64,000 nucleotides of DNA from Heloderma charlesbogerti (Eukaryota > Chordata > Lepidosauria > Squamata > Helodermatidae): assembly GCA_026122225.1 (NCBI GenBank), contig JANEZZ010000805.1, positions 682,001-746,000 of the forward strand, given 5' to 3'. The notes under the pieces were generated by a model, which ran no database searches, was not told the DNA's origin, and worked only from the letters and a program-made list of their open reading frames with translations. The translations under genes were made by a program, and so were the position numbers. Each line of letters begins with the position of its first letter. The stretch's first letter is position 1. This document shows positions 22,419 through 31,635 of this stretch, piece after piece.

Positions 22419-24153
22419 TAGGGATGTACGAAAGTCACTTGCCTTTTCGAAGACTGACATTCGCAGTGGGGGGGAGGTGCTCCGTCCCTCCCCCTTGAAA
22501 TTCTCTCCGGCCGGCTCCACTCTGCAGAAATTCCGCAGAGCCGCCGGCCGAGTCTGCCCACAGCCCGACATACGGCCACTGGGCAGCCTGCAGGGACGAA
22601 AATGGCGATGGCCGTAGCCTCCACCATTTGCCTCCCAGTATTTTGCCATGATAGGCTACGTAAATATTTACATAGCCTATCACGGCAAAAAACCCCCAAA
22701 ACAGCCAACGTAAATGGCGGCGGCTACGGCGGCCGCCATTTGCGTTCCCTTTTTTTTGCCATGATAGGTTACGTAAATATTTACGCAGCCTATTATGGCA
22801 AAAAAAAGGGGGAACGCAAATGGCGGCCACTACGCCATTGGCACCCCTCTCTTTTGCCGTAATAGCCTACGTAAATACTTACATAGGCTATCACGGCCAA
22901 AACAAAAGGGAAAGCATGCATTCCCTTTTTTTTTTTGCTGTGATAGGCTACATAAATACTTACGCAGCCTATCATGGCTTCCGCACAGATGCAAATGGCG
23001 TCCCTGCGTTAGCCATGATAGGCTACTTAAGTATTTACATAGCCTATCATGGCTAGGGATATACGAAAGTCACTTACCTTTTCGAAGGGTGACATTCGTG
23101 GTGGGGGTGAGGCGCTCCGTCCCTTCCCCCTGAATCCTGGCCGGCCGGCTCTGCTCCGCAGGGATTCTACGGAGCCGCTGGCCAGCTCTGCCAGCGGCTG
23201 GACATCCGGCCGCTGGCTAGCAGGGATGCAAATGGCGGTGGCCATAGCCGCCGCCATTTGCGTCCCTGCAGTCAGCCGTGATAGGCTACGTAAAAGTTTA
23301 CGTAGCCTATCGCGGCTGATTTAAAAGAAAAAAAACGTGCGTACGCAAATCGCGGCGCCCATGGGCACCGCCATTTGCGTTCCTTATTTTGGCACATCTT
23401 AGTCTACATCAAGATTTACATAGACTAAGACAGCGAAAATAAGGGGAACGTAAATAGCGTAGCGTCTACGCTATTTGCGTTCCCCGTATTTTTGCCGTCT
23501 TAGTCTACGTAAATCTTGATGTAGACTAAGACGTGCCAAAATAAGGAACACAAATGGTGGCGCCTATGGGCGCCGCCATTTACGTATGCACGTTTTTTGT
23601 TTTTTTTAAAATCAGCCATGATAGGCTACGTAAAGATTTACGTATCCTATCACGGTGTTTTTTTAAAATCTAGCCGTGATAGGCTACGTAAATCTTTACG
23701 TAGCCTATCATGTTTTTTTGTTTTTTTAAATGGAAATGGTGGCGGCGGCAGCCGGTCGGAAGACCGGCTGCTGCAGCCGCTGCCGCCGAACCGCCACCGG
23801 AGCCGCCGCTGCCAGGAAGATCCGTCCAAGGTAAGTCCCGTCCCAGGGGGGGCCGGGGGGGCAGACCGTTCCACCACCTATTTGGGGGGGCCGAATGCAC
23901 TGGCATTCGGCCTCCCCGAGATCCGTGGCGGAATTCTCTGACATCCCTAATCACGGCTATAGTGATGAAGTGAATGGCGGCTGCAGCCTCCATTTGCAAG
24001 TCAGCGCACACGGCAGCAGGTAGGTGTCTTGTTTCACGTGCCTTTTGTGGGGTGGGGGGGCGGGGGGCTTCGTTCTGCCATGGACTTCTGGGGGCCAAAT
24101 GCACTGGCATTTGGCCTCACCGAAATCCATGGCGGAATTCTCTGACATCACTA
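22419..24153 (+). mobile_element. nhAT copy D, containing copy E
   Basis: The flanks are perfect GTTTGGCC (22411-22418 and 24154-24161). The left end is alpha (TAGGGATGTACGAAAGTCAC). The right end is beta with one change (GAATTCTCTGACATCACTA). Its own length is about 831 bp. It has at least five GATAGGCTACGTAAATA palindromes between 22648 and 23054 in head-to-tail array, the densest hairpin series in the window. The right part has a CAGGTAGGTGTC donor-like site near 24018. Confidence 0.92.
23054..23949 (+). mobile_element. nhAT copy E, nested in copy D
   Basis: 896 bp starting TAGGGATATACGAAAGTCAC and ending GGAATTCTCTGACATCCCTA. The flanks are ATCATGGC (23046-23053) and ATCACGGC (23950-23957), 7 of 8. 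The target is the outer arm of one of copy D's own GATAGGCTA palindromes. It holds palindromes of every module and an ATGGTGGCGGCGG block from 23736 that stays open to AAG|GTAAGT at 23831. Confidence 0.92.
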
Positions 24154-24339
24154 GTTTGGCCACAGCATGAAGAACTTCATCAGGAGGGCTTTAAACTCTA
24201 TCCTATGGGGAAGGAGACATAAAGTTGGGGGTAACAATGGACAAAGGCTTATGCACCACAATGGAGAGAACAGCTCTAATAGCATGCAATAATAGTCTTC
24301 AAAAACATGTAGGAAGAAAGCCAGACGATAAAGCACATG

Positions 24340-27140
24340 GTCTTCAATGTCTATATACTAATGCCCAGAGTATGGGAAACAAACAGAATGAGCTTGAACT
24401 CTTAATATAGGAGGGAAATTACAACTTGATAGGTGTAACTGAAACTTGGTGGGATGACTCCTATGACTGGAATACAGCAATTGAAGGATATAACTTGTTC
24501 AAAAAGAACAGAAGGAATGGAAAGGGGGGTGGAGTCACACTAAATGTTAAAAATACATATCTCTGCACAGAAATACAGGAGAATGAGCTTGGTAGCCCCA
24601 TTGAGAGTATATGGGTTAAAATAAATGGAGCAAAGAATAAAAGGAACCTGGTGGTCAGAGCCTACTACTGACTGCCCAATCAAGGAAAAGATGAGGGTGA
24701 AACTTTTGAAAAGTGAACTGCCAATGTTTCAAGGAAGCATGATGTAGTAGTAATGGGGGGCTTCAACTTCCCCGATATTTTTTGGGAGACAAATTCTGCA
24801 AAACATGGCCCCTCCAAGAAATTCCTGACTTGTGTGGTGGATAACTTCCTCCTACAGAAAGTGGAGGAAAGAACTAGAGGATCAGCTATCCTTGACTTGA
24901 TCCTAATCAACAGAGACAACTTAATGGATAAAGTAGCAGTTATGGGAACTCTGGGGGAAAGCGACTATGTTATACTTAAATTCTTGGTTCTAAAGGAAGC
25001 GAATGCTGAGTGTAGCCAAACACATACCCTGGATTTTAGGAAAGCCAATTTTAATAAACTCAGAACAATGATAACTAAGGTCCCATGGCAAGTGGTTGTA
25101 ATGAGACAAGGAGTCCAAGATGGGTGGGAGGTTTTAAAATAGGAAATTCTCAAGGCAAAATTACAAACAATTCCAACAAGTAGAAAAGGTGGAAGACAAC
25201 AGAAGACACCAATGTGGCTTCACAAAAACCTTAGAGATGACCTGAAAACAAAAAAAGGACACATATAGGAAGTGGAAAGAAGGCCCGTCTACAAAGGAAG
25301 AGTACAGGCAGATAACACAGAATTGCAGGGATGGCATCAGGAAGGCTAAAGCTGAGAATGAGCTGAGGTTAGCGAGGGATTCTAAAAGCAACGAAAAGGC
25401 TTTCTTCAGATACCTGCATGGTAAAAGAAAGAGGAAAGAAATGGTTGTTCAGCTATTCAGTGAGGATGGCAAAATGATAACAGCTGACAAAGAAAAGGCA
25501 GAAGTGCTCAATTCCTACTTTCGCTCAGTCTTCTCCTGAAAGAGGGTCTATGACCCACCTGGCAAAGGCAAAGTACAGGCTGAAGGGGCACGATTGCAGC
25601 TTGAGATCGATAGGCATATGGTCAAGGAACACCTAATGGCTTTGAATGAGTTCATATCTCCAGGGCTACATGAACTGCATCCTAGAGTAATAAAGGAACT
25701 AGCAGAAGAACTCTCAGAACCATTGTCTATTCTCTTTGAGAAATCATGGAGGATGGGTGAAGTGCCAGATGACTGGAGGAGGGCTAATGTTGTCCCTATC
25801 TTCAAAAAGGGTAAAAAGAAGGAACCTGGGAACTACAGACCAGTCAGTCTGACATAAATCCCTGCAAAAATTCTGGAGCAGATTATACAGCAATCCATCT
25901 GTAAGCATCTTGAAAGCAATGCAATGATTACTCGAAGCCAACATGGATTTGTCAAGAACAAGTCCTGCCAGACTAATCTAGGAATGTATGAAAGTCACTT
26001 ACCGTTTTGCAGATCTGCTTCGCGGTGGGAGGGGAGGTGCTCCGTCCCTCCCCCTGGAATCCTCGACGGGGGGGAGGCGCTCTGTCCCTCCCCTCGGAGT
26101 CCTGCCTGGCTGGCTCCGCTCCGCGGGGATTCCGCGGAGCTGCCGGCCGGCTCCGCCCGCAGCTGGACATCCGGCCACTGGGCAGCAGGGACTCAAATGG
26201 CGGCGGCCATAGCCACTGCCGTTTGTGTCCCTGTACTTAACTGTGATAGGCTACGTAAATATTTACATAGCCTATCACGGCAAAGTTAAAAAAAAATGTG
26301 TAAGCAAATGGCGGCGGCTACGGCGGCCACCATTTGTATTCACTATTTTTGCCATTCTAGCCTACATCAATATTGACATAGGCTAGAATGGCGAATAATA
26401 GTGAACGCAAATGGCGGCTGCCGTAGCCGCCGCCATTTGCGTACCCTGTGCCCGGCCACGGCCGGCCAGGAGACCAGCCGCCACTGCCGCACCTGACGCC
26501 ACTGCACCCGCCACTGTACACGCCACTGACGCCGCACCCGCCGCTGCCGCACCCGCCACTGCCGCCCCGCCGCTGCTGCACCCACCGCGGCTGAATCCGC
26601 TGCCGCCGGAGCCGCCGCCGGAGCTGCCGCCGGAGCTGCCGCATCTGCCCCAGGTAAGTGCCATCCCGGGGGATTCTGTGGGGGGGTTGGGGGGCAGGAG
26701 GCCATTCCGCCACGGATTCCGGGGGTGGTGGATTATACAGAATCTGGCCTCACTGGAATCCATGGCAGAATTCTCCGCTATCCCTAGTCTAATCTGATCT
26801 CATTTTTTGATCAGGTAACCTCCCTTGTGGACTGTGGGAATGCTGTGGACATAATATATCTTGACTTTAGCAAAGCTTTCGACCAAGTGCTCCATGATAT
26901 CCTGATGAGCAAACTAGCTCAAAGTGGGCTAGATGAAACAACGATCAGGTGGATCCACAGTTGGCTACAGAATTGAACTCCAAGAGTGCTTATCAATAGG
27001 ATCTTCTCAAACTGGGGAGAGGTAAGAAGCGAGGTACCACGGGGCTCAGTCCTGGGACCAGTGCTCTTCAACATTTTTATTAATGACTTGGATGAGAAGG
27101 TACAAGGAACGCTTATCAGATTTGCGGATGACACAAAATG
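24340..27140 (+). pseudogene. CR1 ORF2 (endonuclease-reverse transcriptase), broken
   Basis: Endonuclease parts: NAQSMGNKQNELELL near 24358, TETWWDDSYDW near 24438, then GGFNFPDIFW near 24756, LDLILINRDN near 24893 and GESDYV near 24955. Reverse-transcriptase parts: EPGNYRPVSLT near 25823, SQHGFVKNKSCQTN near 25935, YLDFSKAFDQVLHD near 26857 and the catalytic-box segment RFADDT near 27119. The middle (25143-25590) has frame breaks. A hAT copy at 25979-26786 splits the finger/palm region. The C-terminal RT part after FADD is absent. Confidence 0.85.
25979..26786 (+). mobile_element. nhAT copy F, inserted in CR1 reverse transcriptase
   Basis: 808 bp starting TAGGAATGTATGAAAGTCAC and ending GAATTCTCCGCTATCCCTA. 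The flanks are GACTAATC (25971-25978) and GTCTAATC (26787-26794), 7 of 8. It has palindromes at about 26243-26280, 26360-26390 and 26405-26440. A long GC-rich run of CCGCC/CGCTGC units at 26465-26650 is followed by CAGGTAAGT at 26652. Confidence 0.92.
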
Positions 27141-27568
27141 ATCACGGCTGATTAAAAATCATGGCTGATTAAAAAAAAAAGCGCATACGCAAATGGGCGC
27201 CAGCATTTGCGTTCCTTATTTTGGCACGTCTTAGTCTATGTAAACATTTACATAGACTAAGACGGCGAAAATAAGGGGAACACAAATAGCGTAGACGTAG
27301 CGTAACATACACAAATAGCCTATCACAGTGTTTTTTTAAAATCTAGCCGTGATAGGCTACGTAAATCTTTACGTAGCCTATCACTTTTTTTGTTTTTTTG
27401 TTTTTTTTACCTGGAGCCGCTGCCGCCAGGAAGATCCGCCTAAGGTAAGTCCCATCCTGGGGGGGGCGGGGCAGCCGTTCCGCCACCGATTTCGGGGGGC
27501 CGAATGCACTGGCATTCGGCCTCCCCGAGATCCGTGGCGGAACTTTCGTACATCCCTAATCGTACATC
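27141..27568 (+). mobile_element. Truncated/recombinant nhAT copy in CR1
   Basis: It begins without an end inside a hairpin (ATCACGGCTGATTAAAAATC). It carries GTCTATGTAAACATTTACAT and GATAGGCTACGTAAATC palindromes and a short CCTAAGGTAAGT donor block near 27440. The right end is chimeric: beta sequence (GATCCGTGGCGGAA) runs straight into alpha sequence (CTTTCGTACATCCCTA). The final CGTACATCCCTAAT is duplicated in tandem. Confidence 0.75.
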
Positions 27569-27569
27569 C

Positions 27570-27819
27570 CTAATCATCCCAGAGTGCAGGAGACGGAATA
27601 ATGGGCTCAAGCTGAACCTCAGGAGAAGCTTCCCGACTGCAATACGGGAAGGGAACCAATTACCTAGGGAGCTGGTGGGCTCTCCCACACTGCAGGCATT
27701 CAAGATGAAACTGGACAGCTATCTGTCAGGGATGTTTTGACTTAGATTCCTGCATTGAGCAGCAGGTTGGACTTGATGGTCTCATAGGCTCCTTCCAACC
27801 CTACTATTCTGATTCTAAA
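27570..27819 (+). mobile_element. CR1 3' terminal region
   Basis: Contains GAACCAATTACCTAGGGAG, GGTGGGCTCTCCCACACTGC, GGTTGGACTTGATGGTCTC and CTCCTTCCAACCCTACTATT, which are hallmark CR1 3' sequence. It ends CTGATTCTAAAA, a decayed form of the terminal repeat used to prime reverse transcription. Confidence 0.85.
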
Positions 27820-27824
27820 ACACA

Positions 27825-27870
27825 ACCCCCCCTCAGCATTTTCATACAAGGTAAGTGACTTTCGTACATT
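27825..27870. repeat. Isolated alpha-end fragment of the nhAT family
   Basis: ACAAGGTAAGTGACTTTCGT, then ACAT, preceded by the C-rich and CATTTTCATAC context seen inside intact right ends. The terminal CCCTA is lost. Confidence 0.6.
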
Positions 27871-27994
27871 TTCCACAATCAGATTAGATGGCCTACAGTC
27901 TGCTTTGGATTAGCAAATAACAATGGGCAAACTTGATCACAGATCTGCCACATGACATCTTGCTAAACCCATAATTCAGCTTTATGCTGGGAGG

Positions 27995-28951
27995 TAGGGA
28001 TGTATGAAACTCACTTACCTTTGCTCCGTTCCTCCCCTTGGACTCCTCGACGGGGGGGGGGAGGCGATCCGGTCCTCCACCCTGGAATCCTCAATGGACG
28101 GCTCTGCTCCACAGCCAGGCTGCGGAGCAGCCAGCCAGGGCCGTTTGCAGCCGGATTTCCGGCCACGGACGGCCTGGTGCGGACGCAAATGGCAGCCGCC
28201 ATAGCGGCTGCCATTTGTGTCCAGCCAGGCAGCCGTGATAGGCTACGTAAGAATTTACGTAGCCTATCACGGCTAACCTAAAAAAACAACAACAAAAAAC
28301 GTAGCGTACGCAAATGGCGGTGGCTACAGCCGCCGCCATTTGCATTCCCGATTTTTCGCCGATTTATCTCATGTAAATATTTACGTAAGATAAAACGGCA
28401 AAAAAAAGGGGGAACATAAATAGCATAGTGGATGCTATTTGCGTTCCCTTATTTTTTGCCATTTTATCCTACGTAAATATTTACATAGGCTAGAACGGCG
28501 AAAAATAAAGGAATGCAAATAGCGTCCACTACGCTATTTGCGTTCCCCCTTTTTTTCGTCATTTTATCTTATGTAAATATTTACGTAAGATAAATTGGCG
28601 TAAAATAGGGAACGCAGATGGCAGCGGCCATAGCCGCCGCCATTTGCATACACTGAGGGTTTTTTTTTTTTTAATTTAGCCATGATAGGCTACGTAAATT
28701 CTTACGTAGCCCATCACGGTCCAAAGACAGTAATGGCAACGGCAGCAGCCCTGCTGCGGCCGGCCAGGAGACCAGCCGCTGGAGGCGCTACCACCGCCAC
28801 CAAATCCGCTGCATCTGCTCCAGGTAAGTCCTGTCCCGGGGGGATTCCGCGGGGGGATTCCGCGGGGGCCGGGGGGCAGGAGGCCGTTCTGCCATGGATT
28901 CTGGGAGGCTGGATTCACTGGAATCTGTGGCAGAATTCTCCACCATCCCTA
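27995..28951 (+). mobile_element. Palindrome-chain nhAT copy, alpha left / beta right
   Basis: 957 bp, starting TAGGGATGTATGAAACTCAC and ending CAGAATTCTCCACCATCCCT plus A. The flanks are CTGGGAGG (27987-27994) and CTAGGAGG (28952-28959), 7 of 8. It has at least seven dyads between 28235 and 28720, including three ACGTAAATATTTACGTAAGA types, and a CAGGTAAGTC donor near 28820. A short GGGGGATTCCGCG block is duplicated at about 28838-28867. Confidence 0.9.
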
Positions 28952-29504
28952 CTAGGAGGGCTCAAATGGGACAGCCATGTAGGGATGCTTATGGAATTCA
29001 GTCCTGGTAGTTCTTTGATAGGAACTGTACCTGCCAGATGGGCTAATGAACATAGTTATCCACCATCATTTGTACTTCCTGAATTATCTGAAACAGTTCT
29101 TGCTCCACAGGAGGAGGAGAAGGAGGAGGAGAAGATCAATATACATTTTAAAATTTGTATATGGAGAGAAAATATCCTGAGAAATGCATATTGTGAGATA
29201 AAATACATTTCAAATATGCCCTTCAATACCATTTAAATGCCAATTTGAGGGCAGATTTAAAAAAATAATAATTACAGATTCATGCAGAAATGGGATGCAA
29301 TGGATATGGGTGAATACATGGAAAACTGATACAGGGTAGAAATGGACTGATTTGTTGATCCTTAGAACCATGCAGTGACAAAACCGGTCAGATCTATGGC
29401 TGCCAGAAATTTTCTCTGCTTTCCATTTTTGGGAGCACATATCACAACTGTATTTATTATATTGATTTTATTGTCAAGATCTTATTATTGTATGTAGTTT
29501 ATTG

Positions 29505-29600
29505 CGTGCCAGCCTGACACCCATTTGGCTGAAGGAAGGTATACAAATATATTAAACAAACACATAAAATGCAATAAAACCAAAAATATCCATAGTTGTA
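29505..29600. repeat. Diverged LINE 3'-end-like fragment
   Basis: TTTGGCTGAAGGAAGGTATA, then an A-rich tail with AAACAAACACAT. It resembles a common amniote LINE 3' end. The rest of 28960-30590 shows nothing I can assign. Confidence 0.3.
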
Positions 29601-30595
29601 GATTAACGTGCCAAATAGAACAAGACGTTTCTGAATAGGGAGGGAGGGAGATGGGAGAGCCACCTGCAGGTGGTATTGGATTGACTTGGAAATAAGCTAA
29701 GCCATTTCCCCAAAAATCAGGAACAAAGCCAAATTTGATCCTGTCTCCCCCAATTTGACAGTCATGAATCACCATGCCCCCTGGACCCCTGGCTGTCAAA
29801 TGATAGCTTTATTCATTATAGATTTATATTCACGTCAGGAGCCAACTCTCTTGACAAGCAAAATATCTGAGGTAAACAGGTTGCACCTGCTAATGCAGCT
29901 GGCAACCCCCACAGAGTACCGTGGAGGCAAAAGGGTTTAAGGGAGGATTTTCCCCACTACGAGCAGTGGGTGCGTGCTTTTGTAATTGCCCCATTTAATC
30001 TACTGGTGCCATGCCACTCCATTAGATTGAATAGGGAGATTTAAAGAGGCTGCATCTGCTAAAACAACTGGTGGACAGGGGAAGCCCAACACTTCCAGAG
30101 GATTGTCTTGTCCTCTTTACCCTCTTGGGGCAAAGAAGTCCCCTGTGTTTGCTACCCAGAAGCAGTTGTGCAGGGTGCTGTCTTTCCAAGTCCCTAGGCC
30201 ACCCATAGGGATGGGAGACAGAGAAAGATGCTGTGCCAGTCTCCATCCCCTCCCCCTGCACCAAAGTGGTAATTGTAGCATTTCTTGGGAGTCAGGGACA
30301 GTGGGCGCTTGCAAGCCTCCACAATCGCCTTAGTGTCAGTGAAGCTTGGGACTATAGAGACTGGAAGTGGCCAAGACCTCTGGCTGCAAATGATTCCTGT
30401 GGCCAAGTCAGACCCCAACAGAATCTCCCTTGCCATGGGGCACTGCCATTTTAGACTTTGGGGGCTGGTTGGTGGGAGGAAATTGAGCTGAGAATTCTTA
30501 TCCAGCATAGATTTTAATCTTAGCCAGACATGAATCTGGGGGTTTCACAGCATTTGCTTCTTTCCAAACCTTTCATCTCCCGAAGCTCCCGGACT

Positions 30596-31076
30596 TAGGG
30601 ATGGTGGAGAAATCCGCCACTGACTCCAATGAGGCCGGATTCTAAAGAAGTCTGGAATGGACTACTCCCCCCACCCCCCCCAAATTCTCCCCAGACGGAC
30701 CCTACCTGCTGCCGGCCAGTCCGGGTCCGTCCGGCGCCATCTGTCCACTGCCCCGGGCTAAGGATGCAAATGGCATCCGGTGTAGCTGACGCCATTTGCT
30801 TCCCTGCTCTTTTCGGTGATAGGCTATGTAAATATTTGCGTAGCCTATCACTGAAAAGAGCAGGGACGCAAATGGCATCGGCTATGATGGATGCCATTTG
30901 CGTGCGCAGCCCAGCAGCAGACAGAAGTCCGGCTGCGGATGGGCCCAGCCAGCGGCTCCATGGACTCACCACGGAGCACAGCCAGCCGGGGAAAGTTCCC
31001 AGGGGAGGGACGGATCACCTCCCCCCACCTCGCGGATGCCCAAACTGGAATGGGGTGAGTATTTCATACACCCCTA
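30596..31076 (-). mobile_element. Diverged nhAT copy, beta-like left / alpha-like right
   Basis: 481 bp, starting TAGGGATGGTGGAGAAATCC and ending GGTGAGTATTTCATACACCC plus CTA. It has a GTGATAGGCTATGTAAATAT palindrome at about 30815-30855 and two CAAATGGCATCGG-type hairpins. The flanks CCCGGACT and CCTCGACA do not match well, so it is an older subfamily or recombinant. Confidence 0.7.
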
Positions 31077-31635
31077 CCTCGACATGAATCAGATGAGCTT
31101 CCCTGGCATCTCTAGTTATGGATTCACATTTTAAAAAGCACAACAATGTTGACTTGTTGGACAGGATACTGCTCTTCAAGCTAAGTGCACAGGATGGTAA
31201 AGAATGAGCAATATCTTCCCACAATTCTTCATATAAGCAAGTTGGTCAGCCATTTGCACTGAAGACCGTGGTGAGCAATAGTGCAGCACTATGCAAAATA
31301 GCAAATGAATGAGACATTTGAATGGAGAATGGTGATAAGCAATAGCTCGGCCCTTGCCCAATAGGAAGCTGGTTAGCCTGAGCACATTAACCAGGATTCA
31401 ACACTAACATGTGAAAATCTAGCCACAAAAATGGTATGCCACACTAAATGTAACAAAAATCGCATATTCACTTTTGCAGATCAGTGTCCCAAACAACCCA
31501 TAGCACTTTCATGGAGGCTCAACATTTTTCAGAAATAAATGGAAAGGGTGTTCTGCATTCCTAATCACATCTGTTATCCCATCATCAACTGTGAGTGACT
31601 ATTTTTCTAGTATACTAGTTTTCTTTGATAATGGA

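Larger units (their letters stand above)
19330..24215 (+). pseudogene. CR1 ORF1 remnant, ending in an esterase-like segment
   Basis: Coding pieces at 19390-19823, about 19866-20005, 22351-22418 and 24154-24215 form one degraded ORF1, split by two nhAT nests. Recognisable pieces are MAYTRKKCKFITLLEEKE near 19411, RERKILKVNDW near 19912, and RDGLHLTRTGKTVFGHSMKN, which reads across the 22419-24153 insertion. The D-G-x-H-L-T motif is the esterase (SGNH-type) signature known in CR1 ORF1 proteins. In-frame stops interrupt it. A short nhAT-like end (TAGGGATGGCAGAGAATTCT) lies within it at 19824-19862. Confidence 0.7.
18454..27819 (+). mobile_element. CR1 LINE, near full-length, interrupted by nhAT copies at five places
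   Basis: A sense-strand CR1 retrotransposon, antisense to TCERG1L. In order it has duplicated 5' sequence (18454-18821), an ORF1 region with an esterase-like part, ORF2 endonuclease and reverse transcriptase, and a 3' end finishing near TTCTGATTCTAAAA, close to the usual CR1 terminal octamers. nhAT material interrupts it at 18822-19288, 20006-22350, 22419-24153, 25979-26786 and about 27141-27568. Removing two of these with one duplication copy each restores continuous CR1 reading. Stops and frameshifts show it is dead. Part of the RT C-terminus is missing. Confidence 0.88.

Noticed and set aside
22640..23060. CRISPR-like array of palindromic repeats
   Set aside because: Repeats are whole transposon modules with variable, themselves palindromic spacers, in a vertebrate intron, with element ends and target duplications. 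There is no leader and there are no cas genes.
22600..23130. Recurrent open frames reading MIGYVN-x-YVAYHG on both strands
   Set aside because: The peptide is just the GATAGGCTACGTAAA palindrome translated. A palindrome gives the same peptide on both strands, and the ATG arises by CpG decay of GTG. It is not a protein family.
20006..24153. A single large autonomous transposon of 2-4 kb
   Set aside because: The internal TAGGGATG/CATCCCTA pairs each have their own 8-bp duplications, so it is nested short elements. No transposase frame is present.
26411..26797. Long Ala/Pro-rich open frames in GC-rich tracts as genes
   Set aside because: They lie inside hAT copies, exist in several frames at once, and follow CCG/GCC repeat composition. 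No start context, domain or conservation supports them.
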